DNA of 64,000 nucleotides, taken from Ischnura elegans (taxonomy: Eukaryota > Arthropoda > Insecta > Odonata > Coenagrionidae). Position 1 is the stretch's first letter. Each line of letters starts with the position of its first letter. This document shows positions 32,196-45,084 of this stretch, piece by piece. A program made the translations under genes and the position numbers. The notes beneath the pieces were generated by a model. It was given only the letters and a program-made list of their open reading frames with translations. It was not told the origin of the DNA and did not search any database. The stretch is from the NCBI RefSeq assembly GCF_921293095.1, contig NC_060257.1, positions 58,316,968 through 58,380,967 on the forward strand, given 5' to 3'.

Positions 32196-32740
32196 GCGCA
32201 CAGTGGTCCGAAATCGGAAAAAGCCGGACAAAATTCCAAAATAGCGTTTTTTGAGGTAGAGACTTGAAATTTGACGTATATGCTCACTAATGATTGGCGA
32301 TCATGAAACAATATGTCGTTTTTCATAGATCTCATCCGTTGCTAAGATACAGAGGACCAAACACGACCAAATTTCCAAAAACACGCCCGATCTCATTTTT
32401 CTTCGAAAAACTTAGAAGTTAAGCTGCTCGTAGAGTTTTTGAAGGATTTTAATGCAGTAAAAAACATTATATTCCAGTAATATGATACTTTATCTACATT
32501 TTACATTATTTTTAAATATTTTGGTTGATATCGATGTGGTATAATGTCGCAAAATGGCGGCTCCGTATTTATGGCAAAACCTGACATAAAGTAGACATTA
32601 TCTTTAGTTTGAGAAATAATAGTTCTCCAATTTTTACTGAGAGTATTTAGTAGAGATAGCTTAAGAGTATAAAGCAAACATCTTGGAAAAAAGTTTGCAG
32701 CTGCGGAAATGAGCGCAACTTTTTTATCGCACTTCACGTC
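32196..32740 (+). repeat. CACAGTGG-type dispersed repeat
   Basis: Begins CACAGTGGTCCGAAATCGG and AAAAAGCCGGACAAAA. The same opening occurs at 46,279 (+) and near 20,990 (-). Similarity fades within about 100-150 bp and the right end is undefined. Confidence 0.45.
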
Positions 32741-33099
32741 CCGGCTCCGCGACGCGGGGGCTTAGAGACTCTGAGACACTGTTGGATATTTCACTTTCTT
32801 TGGAACTTAATTATTTGAAGTCGTCGTTTTATGCACAGTAAATAGTCTCTATGGACCCTAAATACTTAATTGAAGATACTGCTAAGATATTTGATCGATA
32901 TACTATGTTACTGAACGCGTAAATCTGGTAAACATGCTTTGGTTTCCAAACTCAACGGAATCAGGTCGCATATTACGAACATCCTTTGAGTAGGATTGAA
33001 GTTTTCTCGCGTCGACTGACATGTAAAATTACCAGGAAAGGCAACAAATGGCATTCTAGCACTAATTAATTCCCTTTTCAACCTTGCCGTGGAGGTGCG

Positions 33100-33321
33100 T
33101 GCCAAAAAGTGACATTTGCAGCGGCACAATATTTCTCTGCTTCCATTATTCCAGTGGTTAGTTTTTTGAAAAATCTAGTTTTTTGGTTTGACAAAAATAA
33201 GGTGTTGCTTAATATACTAATTCCCTTTCCTGCTCGCTATTCGCATGTAGTGTCAATTATTGATTGCTTAGGAATAGAAATTGAAAAGCCAGGTAACCTA
33301 AATTGGCAAAGTTTAACCTGA
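33100..33321 (+). pseudogene. DDE_Tnp_4-type transposase fragment (ISL2EU/Harbinger-like)
   Basis: About 70 residues are open from 33,109, ending at TGA 33,319-33,321 or nearby. The stretch ..YFSASIIPVVSFLKNLVFW, a hydrophilic spacer, then VVSIIDCLGIEIEKPGNLN follows the pattern around the first catalytic Asp of DDE_Tnp_4 transposases. In those, an L.FWP-like motif is followed by IID.TEI.IE.P and residues near it. The Asp is in IID, but the usual following T/F-E is L-G. The segments carrying the second Asp and the Glu are missing, and the frame closes on both sides. It is a dead fragment, possibly from the element that mobilised the AATT-targeting MITEs. Confidence 0.5.
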
Positions 33322-35435
33322 ATAGGATTATAAAAAATAGATAAGTCCTCACTGCAGTGAGTGACACATAACGCATTTTCTCTTTTATAGATCAGTTTTT
33401 TTTACTGCGATAAGTATATCAATCTGCGCTTAGTTTATTACGCTGCGAAAGGTATAATGCTAAAACTAACCGAAAAAAAGTGAATTGCTAAGGTAACTCT
33501 AAAACGGTTTATTACAGCAATCAGTGCAGTATACTGCTGATAGTACAGAAAAATATAAATAATGTTTTTCAAAGGAATCAGCTTTTAACATTACTGTAAA
33601 ATTAATGGAATGTTTACAGCTTAAATATTTCTATCTAAACTCAATCAAAAAAATCATATGATTCTTCTTTAGAAAATTTCATTTCGAGGGGTTATGGTGG
33701 CTGGGCAATAGATAGTTTTCTCTTCGAATGAATTTCTTGAGCAAATTCCAAAAGGCTGTGGGGTAGTGGCAGATCGCGGCTTCCAACAACCTGCTCACTC
33801 ATTTAGTGGTAAAATTTGAGAGTTAATTAGACCATCAAGTGTTTCCAAGAATGTAAAGATCTCTAAAGATGAAGTTAAGGTAACTAAGCAAATAGAAAGT
33901 TTTAGGGTACACGTTGGGAGAGTAATAAAAAAGGTCAGAGAATATTGTGAGAAGAGCTTGTCCTTCATTCCTGCATTGATAACCATTTGGTGCAAAAACA
34001 GGATTACAGGATAGCTTTAAAAGACAAACAATTCTTCCGTAACGATATTCGGGTTCTGCCACAATGATGGGGAAAATTTGAAGGTAGCGTCGGAAAATAC
34101 TTTGAACGATTCATTTAAAACCATTTTTTCAAAATGAAGTTGTATTTTTCATTTCAAAAACAGCGAAATTATCTTAAATCTGTCCACAGAAAGCATTTGA
34201 CAACATACTGAATTAAAAAGCTGATATACTGAAAGCACAAAATCATAACTCATATCATATCAACTACATTAGCAGTAACTAGATGCAGCAATATTTCATG
34301 CAGAAATTTTGAATAGAGGCCAAGTAGTTACTTCTGTATTCGTAAAAGCTGGCCCATTAATGATAAAAAAAAACTAGAAAAACTTAGCGCGAAGCCTTCA
34401 CTTCTCTAAGTTATGCCGCCAAAAAGTCCTGGTTACTTTTAAAATATAAATCCATCATTATGGAATCCACCTTTGGGAGATTATCGCAACAGCTTACACG
34501 AAACCGTCTTCCATTTCGCAAATATTCGATATATTCCTTTTCTACGATTATAGAAAATGGATGAAAACTATTTTACGTGACTAAATAACATCATAACATG
34601 TCTCAGAGAAAACACGAATTAAAAAAATACCGAGATATTCACTTACTCAACGAGTGCTTCACTGTAGCTTCTGCGGCGGTGCATGCAAAACGATAACGAC
34701 GTAGGGAGAAATGACGTCACCAACAATCAGAGCTAACTTCGCGTTTGTAGACGGATTTCACTGTTTTAAATGCATTTTAATGATAAAATCAATGGTTTAC
34801 GAGAAGTTTGATTGGTGAAAATGGATTCCTGGTGAAAATTGCTATAAGAATCATGTATTATTTCGATGAAAAAATTTTCATGCAACTTCCCCATTGATTG
34901 AAAAAAAAAACATTTCTAACTCATGCAAACGTTCCTCCATTTTTAATCTCTGTTCTGCAGAAGTAGCTTCCCACCAAAAAACCAAGTGATATTAAAAGTT
35001 AATCCTCCTTCAGGGCATTCATATTATATTCTTTGTAACTCCTCAGAGTATATGATATTTGAAGTAGAAATCATTTATAAAAGTACCTAGTTAAAATATT
35101 TTCTATTTGTTACTCTCCCCACTGTGTGAGCAAAATAATGAACCACTACCTTTGGTGATAATAATGTATCTTACTGTAGCCATACGTCATGTAGGTACCA
35201 TTTGGTTCACTATGCTTCTTATATATGCTCCTATTTCCTTGCTCCTTTTACCTAGAAGAAGCTTCTCAGTACCAATAGGTACTCATATAGTTCTATGATA
35301 GTTGTTTTGCAGACATTCTACTGATAGTTGTGTGTTGATTAACATAATCTCAAATGATGACTTGAAGTCAGGTCCATTCTTATAAGGCCAGCTGGGTACC
35401 TTAACATTATTTATGTCTTTTTGATGAGAAGTGCT
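33322..35435. other. Mostly unclassified AT-rich interval
   Basis: No gene is seen. The segment 34,680-34,920 contains TGACGTCA and resembles 24,290-24,500 and the inner flanks of the 37-41.6 kb foldback. The rest is AT-rich and unique by eye. Confidence 0.4.
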
Positions 35436-35439
35436 TATC

Positions 35440-35605
35440 TATAAGTCTCTGATGAGGAGTAAGGTGGATTGGAGAGGTTAAATAAGGTGGAAGTGCAATA
35501 TGGATATGGTGGCTGAGTAAGCCAATGCAATCATTTCTTCCAATTGCACTGTCTTCTTCATCACTCCATCCACTTATAGGTTATTTCACCTCTCCACCAA
35601 CAAAT
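35440..35605. repeat. Small foldback element
   Basis: Left arm GGAGAGGTTAAATAAGGTGG and inverted right arm GGAGAGGTGAAATAACC pair, with GTGCAAT / ATTGCAC inside. A diverged piece of the same sequence (TGGAGTGGATAGATTAAATA) lies at 36,305-36,350. Confidence 0.5.
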
Positions 35606-36164
35606 TTTTTGGTCTTTCTCCAGTCATTATGAACTAAACACCCTTGACATGCTAAAGTACAGACCTGACCTAATGGTATCATGCAGCTGCTGTACTAGTG
35701 AGTAACCATTCCAGCCCACTAAATTCTTTCTTACTTCCTACTCACTGGCCCCTTTCCCTACAAATTACTCAAAATAGACTCAACCTAAACGATTCTACTC
35801 TCTACTGTTGACTGAGCAATTTTGACTTGATTCTTCCCATCATTGGTGGTGAATGCAAGTTACATTTGGGGATGGCAATAAAATATTTAGGGAGAGTTTA
35901 CAGTTACAGAGAGGTCTGAGAAGTACAGAATTTTCTGATTATTGGTGGGCAATCCTTATCCCTAATTCCTACAACTGCGTCACTTTTTTAAATTGATGTG
36001 CTGAAATTGGTAAATTATAATGCAACAAATCCCAATTGAACTGATAATACAGTCCTAATTATAAAACTTAATGGCACCCCTAAAAAGCCTAATTGGACCC
36101 TACATTAGGTATTTTAAAAATTAATTATGTACAATCACAACCACCCATGCACTGGAGAGGAAAA
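35606..36164. other. No recognisable feature
   Basis: AT-rich; nothing identified. Confidence 0.35.
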
Positions 36165-36245
36165 CTATATCAGACAGTCCTTGAACCCATGACCTTCAGC
36201 TTGCAAACCGAAGCCTTTGTCCCACTCAACGAGGCCAGAATTATT
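36165..36245 (-). mobile_element. tRNA-derived SINE fragment, family D
   Basis: The minus strand has GGCCTCGTTGAGTGGGACAA, then TTTGCAAGCTGAAGG and GGGTTCAAGGAC. This resembles an A-box to B-box tRNA-like head. The B box is slightly off consensus and the body was not found. Confidence 0.45.
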
Positions 36246-36350
36246 GAGTTTAATTTACAAATACCCTTCGATGGTTTTCACTCAGTGTGACTGGACTCTT
36301 ATCAAGTGATGGTGGAGTGGATAGATTAAATAAAGTAATGGTGCAACATG

Positions 36351-36944
36351 CAGACAATAACCTATATTGACTCAGGATCAACTTTGTGAACACAACTTAT
36401 ATTGACATTAAAGGATAACAACAAAGTTTTTCTTTTCATCTATGATACACTGAAAATTACTAAATTGGACTTAAATCCTCTCGATACTGCAAAACTTTGT
36501 TTTCAAGTACCTACCTTAACAACTACTTTTTTCATCATTACAGCCCACTTACTACTTTCTGTCAATGTCCTCGAATCTTTCCCCCATTATTCATCAAAAT
36601 TAGCTAACAACAAGTGACCAGGTAAAATAGATTCCATGAACTAAGGTACCAGCAATACCACAGAAAATTAGGATGGCCTTAAGCAAAATTGAAGAAAATT
36701 TTATGTGAATTCATTTTTTATTATACTTTTTGGACATTTTAAAAACAGGATACAAGGAAGAGGTAGGTAGTGAGTACCAAGGTTATGAAGATTACATGAG
36801 TGTTGACTCTTAAGGAAGAATAAAGTGATGGGTTTCCTACTCAGATCAGGGACGTAAACTTGGGGGGGAAGAAAAAACATTTGTGGTACACTACATAGAA
36901 AAGTGGCAGGTGGATAACATAAAGGGCTTCGTAGTCAATATAAA
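36351..36944. other. No recognisable feature
   Basis: AT-rich sequence. CAGGGACGTAAACTTGGGG at 36,846 resembles a hAT-like MITE end, but no matching right end or TSD was found. Confidence 0.35.
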
Positions 36945-37035
36945 ATAGTTCAGTTAGCAAGCTCGTTCATAAATACAAAGCCATTGATGTCAACAACAGT
37001 GAGGATATTAAAATCACAGTTCAATCACGGGCCTA
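36945..37035 (+). repeat. First part of the 143-bp tandem array, split off
   Basis: Contains GTTCATAAATACAAAGCC, TCAACAACAGTGAGG and ATCACAGTTCAATCACGGGCC. It matches the units at 41.6-42.2 kb and stops at GGGCCTA. The missing remainder of this unit resumes at 41,624 beyond the foldback element. Confidence 0.8.
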
Positions 37036-37818
37036 TCTCAGGAAAAATATTTGCTTTGGAACCCTTTTGAAACTGCTTTGGAACATCAAAATCTGCATTG
37101 GAACTGCTGTGAAACTCATTTCCACTCATTTGTACCAAAAATTAGAAATATGAAGACGTTTGTAACTCATTTGTGATCCGCTTTGGAACTCCTTTGTACA
37201 GAGTGTGTTCGCGTGGAACTGCTTTCTGCACATTTGGAACCCCTTTTGCAAGATTCGGCAGGATTTCCAGACGTCATCATTCGTATTGTAACTGCTGTGA
37301 ACGGAGAAAATTCATGTGTAACGGCTTTCCATACGTTTGCAATGAGGAACTTGCATGGGTCGTAGATTGCTCTAAAAACTATTTTGAATAAGTCAAATGG
37401 ATACATTAGCTCGCAAAAATACCTTCAGTTTCTCCATTCAGCATCAAAAGAAATAAAAAAATTGCATTTAAAATCGAGAAAAATTTCTCTGAGCCGACCA
37501 CTGCGCGAAGACACCCGAGCGTTGCCGAGGCCAGACGTGACGTCATAGGTGCCTAAACAACCGTAGGGAGTAGGGAAATACGCTGAGCGCATGGTGTAAA
37601 ATTTGTTTTGAGGGAGTATTTAGCCGCTCATCGTCACTTTATTTTGTTCTGTTATTCTTGGGCAAGTTTTCCTATTGCTATTGTGCCTAGATTATTACTT
37701 GGGATATTAATAATGCGGCATCGGGATGATGAAGTACAAGCGTTTCACTTCGTGTGTTTTGGTTATCAGAAAAATGGATGATAACGTTGCCACTCGTTCG
37801 AATAGTACACCTGAAATT

Positions 37819-37882
37819 CATCTACGTCTACATAATACCCCGCAAGCAGCCTAAAAGGCGTGTGGCATGGGGTGTTAGGACA
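37819..37882 (+). repeat. Arthropod-type GCAAGC dispersed repeat, copy 1
   Basis: TCTACGTCTACATAATACC followed by CCGCAAGC and AAAGGCGTGTGGCATGGGG. The same sequence is inverted at 59,904-59,975. I recall very similar (TCTACA)n-CGCAAGCCACC..GTGTGGC repeats in many arthropod genomes. That memory is not verified here. Confidence 0.55.
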
Positions 37883-39465
37883 CCAGCCTTTTTTTAGGAC
37901 ACCAAAAATTGATGCCACGACCCTCATGGAATTTGTTAAGACAAATTATTGCTATACGTCGGCGGCAAATCGAGTTGTAAAAGAAACTTGTAATACTGGA
38001 GGATAACGATCGTAAGCTGTGCTGTTGACATTAGAGTAAGCTGTGCTGTTGAATTTGGCAACGCCGGATTAACGGAGAAGGTAGTCCTATCCGTCCTACG
38101 GTACGAATTCACAGCAAAACAGTCTGCACACAATCCACATGTGAGATCGCGAATCGGTTCCGCTGCCAACACACACACAAGCTACAACCTATTTCAATAA
38201 TATAGGTAAATCCATAAACAATATACTAGCATATACCATAAAAATATAGTGGGAAATAGGCAAATACTCTTATCAAAACTGGATGTCACTATCACATTCT
38301 TATATTCATCACGTACAACTTACAATAAAAGAACTCGTTATGATGAATACAACTATTTATTCACTGATTTAAACCCTTAAATTAGCCCACAGAAGTGACA
38401 CAGGTGACATTTCTCACTACTATTCGTTGAAATAATGGAATAACAAACTTCACACAGTTTTTATTTCAATAGCGTGATCGTGAAATGTCATATCTACGGT
38501 GAACAACGGAGATTAGCATGCCACTAACAATTTTTACACTACTGTTAGACATTTATCGATAGCGTAATAGCACTTTTTACAATTCAATCACGATGGAACA
38601 CTGATAACTCTTGGCCGATATTTTTCAACCTCGTCAAACTTAGTGCATTACAACCACTGGCACTGTGATTAGTAGCAGTAGCTTAACGGGAGATGTCACG
38701 TTGAAAATAACACTATTTTGGCACAAAAATGTTCCTAGATGTCTCCAATCAGCTAGCAAAAGTTGCATTGACTGGAATTCTCCTCATAATACAAGCACAG
38801 ACAGTCCTAAACGACGAATTCTCCGGTACCTACGAATAAACGGATGAAGTCATTGTATACAAAAGCTAAGCGGACATTAGTAAACATCAAAATCGTTCTA
38901 ATTACATACTTAAATGAATGATATGCCGTCGATAACATCAACTTACAATTAACGTATCCCCCTTCCAATGGCCGCGGCTCAGACTCCTACAACGATGTTA
39001 TTTAGGTATTATCAAATTTTTGGTTTAACTGCTCCAGTTTTAAATTTTATGCCCTTATTCAGATATTAATATTATAAATAATGCAAAAAACGAGGGCTTC
39101 CAAGCCTCTATCGTCGGATATTTATCTTTAAATATAAAATAATCAACACGTCTAACAAACGAAGCTCTCACAACTGCTGGCAACTATTACAAACAATCAC
39201 AACAATAGCTTCGCGTGATGTTTAGGCACCTTTGACGTCATCGAGGCTTCATCGGCAGTGGCTTGGGGGGTGAGGGAGTTTTTCCCGCGCTTTAAAATTC
39301 GTTATATTTATCATTAAATATCTCGCGAAGGAAAACTCAGATTTACATGCGGTTTTCTTTGTTGTATTCAGAAAATAATTTTCTGTCCGCCTATGAAATA
39401 AAAAAAATTCATGCAAGTTCCCCATTCTTGTTGAACGATTGGATAGCATTTTCAGATGTCATAAT

Positions 39466-40147
39466 AGGGTAGTTTCCTTCATCTAAGAAAACGAAAGGCA
39501 TTGATTGCGATTCGTTACCCACCATTAGTGTATTCATAATATACAAATTATTTGGTTTTAGAAATACCTACTTGTTTTGACGAATGGCAAGGGTCAATTT
39601 TATCCTCATTTGAAAAAGACCAGATTGGAGCCCATGCGATGCCACTCCACGTGACGTCACAGGGACCTAAGATACTATACGAGTAGTCAGGAGTTATATA
39701 TCATCTGAGATTACCAATGCATGCATGAGGCACAGAGCTGAGGGAAACATGTCTTAATAATCACCTATTAAAACTGGCTAAGGTCGGAAAGTTTTCTATA
39801 TAAGGTTTTGATAATTTGATAATGTATTAATAATCCTTATTTAAGCCAAGCGTTACCAGCTAGCATGGTACTCTGCTACCCGTTAGTATCCTTCGTCGTA
39901 TCAGCGCTGAGAGCCTTGCCCCAAGGTCACCTCAGTTGCGGCAGCGGGAACCAAAACGACGTCACACGGAGTTTTTTTCCCGGCATTCATACTTACCCGT
40001 CGCGTTTTCGCGCGCTTGAAATTTTTCACTTTTCATTTAATCGCGAAAAATAGATGTCGTCATTTAAAAATCTAAAAGCGTGAAATACGTACTCCAGGAG
40101 TAATAATCTTTCGATTTAGGCAATAAAAAATAATAGGAAACTATCCT
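39466..40147 (+). mobile_element. ISL2EU-like MITE, copy 4
   Basis: 682 bp, ends AGGGTAGTTTCC and GGAAACTATCCT, flanked by CAT-A-AT and AT-T-CGTATTG. The sequence at 37,271-37,295 (GTCATCATTCGTATTG) is a diverged duplicate of the flanks without the MITE. It keeps full TGACGTCA at 39,652-39,659. Confidence 0.85.
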
Positions 40148-41623
40148 ATTCGTATTGTAACTGCTGTATACGGAGACGATTCATGTGCTACTGCTTTCCA
40201 TACGTTTGCAATTCTTTGTGAACAAATCCATGCGATTTATATACGTCATCATTTGTTTTGGAACAGTCTTCCACGCGCCAACATACCATGGCCAGGTTCA
40301 GTCTGATACGTTTGGTCGAGAAAACGAAATTCTTTAATATATGCAATAAAAATGCATAAGTGGTTTAAGAAATAATCGCAAGTCAGTTAATAGAAACGGA
40401 ACTCCCAAATATTCACTCGAATGAGTTTAAAAATTATTCTATTTTCCTTGTTGCTTAAATCGTATTTTTGGGTCCGATGTGAAATGCGACAAGATTATCT
40501 TCACTACATGCCGAGAATCTTGGTTGCGTATAATAAAGGTATTCAATAACAACTTCATAGCGCTCGCTTTTTTTTGCGTTTCCAAGTATATTATTATCGT
40601 AAAAACATCAATGTCTATGCTTTCAAAGTATACTTCGCGCATATAAATATTGAATTTTACGGCATTTTTGCAACCTTTTTTTTCATTGCTTTCGTTCTTT
40701 GATATTACCGGAAAAGTAGTATTTTGCATCGATTAATATACATAAAACATACCGATGTATTGTCTTCGCGATCCCTAGGAAATGGTTTATGTCCATATTT
40801 GGATCCGTATTTTAGGACTGAATTTTTTCGCCATGAATCCCTCCTTCGAAAATATATTTCAATGTCGAGGTAGACAAGTTCGATTACCCGGAAAGGCCTT
40901 TTTTCGCATTTTCCATTGAATTTTCAGATATTTAACATGACGGTTTTCAAGAAAATGTCCAGAAACGAAGGCATTTCACTCAAAAATGGACACTGAATGA
41001 TCCACATCAACCACGTTAGATCGGAATTAAGCTCTCGATAAGGACTTTCTTGACCACCAAAGTGACTTACCCCTCACTCCGCAATATGAAAATATGAAAC
41101 TTGTGCTAAGCTTGTCGAGCTTGAAGGTCCTTCGCTTATGACTAATGCTTTGGAATGCAATGGAGCTATTGCGAAATGATGGCACTGCCGCACTTCAATT
41201 CGCAATATTCATCTTGCCTAAATTTCCGAAACAGACTAAAATAAACTTCAAGAAAATTGAATACGTCATCTTGAACTGCTACAAAGCAGGTGGCATGGTG
41301 TAAAAATGGTTTCCAAATGGGTGTCCAACTGGTACAAATCAGTTTCAAAACGGATGAACGAGTGGTACAAACGAGTTCCAAATTTAAATCCAAATGAGTT
41401 CCAAAGGTTGAAAATTAGTTCCATAGCAGTTTCCAATGGAAATCCAAAGCAGTTCAAAATGTGTTACAAATGAGTTGATGACATGGTAGGACGCTATGAC
41501 GTCATGAACTGCTGTGTACCGTGTTTCAATTCCACAGCAGTTCGAAAGTACATACAAATCAGTGGTACAAAGCAGATAGATGACAGTTCCAAATGACTTA
41601 CACAGCAGAAATTTTTCCCTGAG

Positions 41624-42190
41624 TAATCACCAAACAAGTGGTTTCTTAGGAAGAGCAATGATAAAATGTTCATGAAGTAAGACTCAGTTGGCATGTAGGT
41701 TCATAAATACAAGGCCATTGAAGTCAACAACAGTGAGGACATTAAAATCACAGTTCAATCATGGGCCTAATCATCAGACTAGTGATTTCTTAGGAAGAGC
41801 AATGATAAAATATTCATGAAGTAAGGCTCAGTTGGCAAGCAGGTTCACAAAAACAAAGCCATTGAAGTCAACAACAGTGATGACGTTAAAATCACAGTTC
41901 AATCAAGGGCCTAATCATCAGACAAGTGATTTCTTAGGAAGAGCAATGATAAAATATTCATGAGGTAAGGCTCAGTTGGCATGCAGGTTCACAAAAACAA
42001 AGCCATTGAAGTCAACATAAGTGAGGACATTAAAGTCACAGTTCAATTACGGGCCCAATACTCACACGAGTTAGAGAGAGCAATGATAAAATGCTTATGA
42101 ATTAAATTTCAGTTAGCATGCAGTTTCATCAATACAAAGCCATTGAAGTAAAAATAAATGAGGACATTAAAAGCACAGTTCAACCATGGG
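41624..42190 (+). repeat. 143-bp tandem array
   Basis: About four diverged units. The anchor GGTTCA recurs at 41,699, 41,842, 41,986 and (as GTTTCA) 42,123, giving spacings near 143, 144 and 137. Each unit contains TTTCTTAGGAAGAGCAATG, CAGTTGGCA and AACAGTGAGG. Together with 36,945-37,035 it forms one array broken by the 4.6-kb foldback. Confidence 0.85.
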
Positions 42191-42700
42191 TAATATAAGA
42201 GGAAGCTTTATGGAGAAAACAGTTTCAAAAAAGGAATCTGAAGGGAATGTAATGGATCAGAGTTCCTATTTCAGGGTTCTATAAGGCCACCGAATAACAT
42301 TGAGAAACGCTTAATTTCTCCTCATCGTCGATTTCCTCGGCGAGACCATCGCCTTGTTAGTATTTCCCATGACGTTTTATAAGTTGAAACATTACGATAG
42401 AGTTATAAAATGAAGTTAATAATGATCCAACGGAATAGATAAATGTGGACCAATGTCATGGAGAGTGGTTCAAAAAACGATATATATTGAATGAAAAAGT
42501 GCACTACGTACGGAAAATCCTTTGTACTGTGACGTGCATATACGATACTTATGAACTCGTTAGATATTAAGGAAAAATATAACAGATAATGGAGCAAAAT
42601 AGCCATATAACGCTCGTTGCGATCTAATCTATTAACATGCTTTATCACCAATGTGTCCGCCATTTTGGAAAATTACGTCACCGACGCTAGCGCTGCTAGT
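42191..42700. other. No recognisable feature
   Basis: AT-rich; the minus frame at 42,403-42,663 has no recognised motif. Confidence 0.4.
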
Positions 42701-42705
42701 GGTGA

Positions 42706-42732
42706 TTTGAGTCGCCATATTGGCGACTCAAA
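42706..42732. repeat. Perfect 12-bp hairpin
   Basis: TTTGAGTCGCCA and its exact inverse flank a 3-nt loop TAT. It lies 50 bp before MITE copy 5. It has no T-run and no attached gene, so its role is unknown. Confidence 0.85.
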
Positions 42733-42781
42733 ACGAACATTTTTAACAGCCATACATTTTTCAGCGTAAACTTCAACCAAT

Positions 42782-43427
42782 AGGGTGGTTTCCTATTATT
42801 TTTTTATTGCCTGAATCGAAAGATTATTACTCCTGGAGTACGTAATTCACGCTTTTAGATTTTTAAATGACGATATCTATTTTTCGCGATTAAACGAAAA
42901 GTGAAAATTTTCAAGCGCGCGAAAACGCGACGGATAAGTATGAATGCTGGGAAAACTCTGTGTGACGTCGTTCTGGTTCCCGCTGCCGCAAGTGAGGTGA
43001 CCTTGGAGCGAGGCTTTGAGCGCTGATACGACGCAGGATGCTAGCAGGTAGCAGAGTTCCCTGCTTGCTGGTAGAGCTTGGCTTAAATAAGGATTGTTAA
43101 TACGTTATCAAACTAAGAAAACTTTCCGACCTTAGCCAGTTTTAATAGGTGATTATTAAGACATGTTTCCCTCAGCTCTGTGCCTCATGTATGCATTGGT
43201 AATCTCAGACGATGTAAAACTCCTATCTACTCGTATAGAAACTAGGTCCCTGTGACATCGCATGGGCGCCAATCTGGCCTTTTTCAAATGAGGATAAAAT
43301 TGACCATTGCCATTCGCCTAAACCAGTATTTCTAAAACAAAGTAATTTGTATATTATGAATACACTAATGGTGGGTAACGAATCGCAATCAATGCCTTTC
43401 GTTTTCTTTGATGAAGGAAACTACCCT
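42782..43427 (-). mobile_element. ISL2EU-like MITE, copy 5
   Basis: A 646-bp minus-orientation copy with ends AGGGTGGTTTCC and GGAAACTACCCT, flanked by AAT and ATT. One TGACGTCA site has decayed to a GACATCGC-like sequence with a short deletion. Confidence 0.85.
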
Positions 43428-43544
43428 ATTGGCGATTAATGTCGGTAGTTGCCACCTTTTTCCCGATCAAAAATCATATGACAGACCGCATTTCACAGCT
43501 AGACGGAGACGTGAGGGGAAGCTCCATGGAAACGGCTGCTGGGC

Positions 43545-43816
43545 CAGGGGCGGATACAGAAAACACTCAAGGGGGGGGCGCAAAATATATATTGAGTTGC
43601 CTTTACTTTTTATCGCGATATCGCAATAAAAAATAATCAAGTCACAGGCAGAGTAAAATAAAATTTTAATTAATGTAATTATACACATATATAAGACAAT
43701 GCCATCTTATGATATTAAAAAAGTCACAATCGTGGTTCTGCCATGTTTGCCAATACGGCCGTACCCGCAAGGGAGGTGCGCGCGCCCCCTGCGCCCCCCA
43801 TCTGTATCCGCCTCTG
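43545..43816 (+). mobile_element. hAT-like MITE with TSD TGCTGGGC
   Basis: A 272-bp element with 15-bp TIRs CAGGGGCGGATACAG and (inverted) CAGAGGCGGATACAG. Exact TSD TGCTGGGC at 43,537-43,544 and 43,817-43,824. G-runs near the left end and GCGCGCCCC near the right. Confidence 0.9.
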
Positions 43817-43824
43817 TGCTGGGC

Positions 43825-44439
43825 CAACAGTGAGCGGTCGACAACTTCTTCGCGGCGGTCTAGAGTGGTAGTGGAGAATCCAAGGAACACGGTGGTGTTG
43901 ATGGATTGCTGCTAGAGCTTCATGCGGAGACGCAATGACTTAGGAGACCTTATTTTTAAGTTTGCCCTCGTATTTATTGCTCGTTGAGTTCAGCTTTACA
44001 TATTTTGTGTTCTTCTTAAAGTTAATGGATATATTTTGCATTTTTGTTATGTTTCTCATATGTGTATGTTGTTTTGTAAATGGTGTATCTGCTGATAATA
44101 AATAAATAAACGGCAGTGAAGATTTCTCTTGTCACACACCGGTTAAGGTCCTCCATATCATCTTCCGGCGTTTCGATGTGCAACTCGCCCATGGGTCTCC
44201 AGCGGCTCCGAACGCCGTAAAAATCCGCGCCTCTCTGGTCCTGAATCCTGAAACCTTCTTTACGATGTTATTATGTCTGGACGATAGCTGTAGAGAAATC
44301 GTCTAATTATGACGCCAAACAAGTGTTGAATTGATCAAGCGTCTTCAGGAGACCATCTCATTAAATTTAATGCAAATTATGCTTCATTTAATGTTTTTTC
44401 TTAACTTTCTTCGCATGTTTTTCAGTTTCATTGGCAGAA
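43825..44439. other. No recognisable feature
   Basis: Moderately GC-rich at first, then AT-rich. Short open frames at 43,666-43,915 lie mostly within MITE sequence. No gene supported. Confidence 0.4.
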
Positions 44440-45080
44440 TCTATGATTGATGTTTAACCCACTTTCCATTGTCGGATCGGCTTGAAATTTTGCACACTTT
44501 CTTCTTACTGTTGACATTAAGTAATTACATTTCAATTGTTTTTCCTTTGTGCTCTAATTAATGAACTAAATTTCTATATGTAAAAATATTTCTAAATTTT
44601 CTCAAAATATAGCGTTATTTATAAATTTTTGGACAGTTATGTATTACATGATTATGACTACATGATTCACCACTAAAAATAAAAAAAATTAATAACCGAT
44701 CTATAAAAAACAAATTAAAAAAGAGTATAAAATGCACGTAATGTAAAAAAATAAGTTTTAAATCACTCGGATAATAAAGCGTGGTCGCATATTAGGTATA
44801 GATACGTTTCCACTGATATTAATTTCCTATCTGTCATCAAATCATTTCAATTATACGTAATCCGCACCAACGCTTTATTTCACGAGTGATCGAAAGCTTA
44901 TTATTTATTTTTTTAGGGATTTTGTACTGTTTTTTTAAAGCGTCTATTTGTACCTTTCGTTATTTTTGCTCATGTGTTCAACCCAAGATTTCTTGGAACT
45001 GTTTGCAGATTCTCTGGATTTACCTAGAATTACTCCGCCTAGTGTTGCGAAGGTGTTTCCGCGAAAAATTCTAAAATTTC
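44440..45080. mobile_element. Foldback element family FB-A, copy 3
   Basis: Left part with AAATAAGTTTTAAATCACTC, then TAAAGCGTGG (about 44,745-44,775). The inverted right part is ACGCTTTATTTCACGAGTG and TTATTATTTATTTTTTTAG (about 44,872-44,917). The loop is about 90 bp, with no nested insert, unlike copies 1 and 2. The outer left 44,455-44,615 matches 19,215-19,390 inverted. Confidence 0.55.
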
Positions 45081-45084
45081 GAAA

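Larger units (their letters stand above)
37036..41623. mobile_element. ~4.6-kb foldback element with repeat-rich arms
   Basis: The outer ends are (T)CTCAGGAAAAATA and, inverted, CTCAGGGAAAAATTT, flanked by TA (37,034-37,035 and 41,624-41,625). The arms (about 37,036-37,400 and 41,265-41,623) are built from degenerate repeats of TTTGGAACTGC and its inverse. An inner inverted pair around TGACGTCA and GGTGCCTAAACA lies at 37,430-37,570 and 39,215-39,445. I see no transposase. An ISL2EU-like MITE is nested at 39,466-40,147. Inserted within one unit of the 143-bp array, it leaves that unit in two clean halves. Confidence 0.7.
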
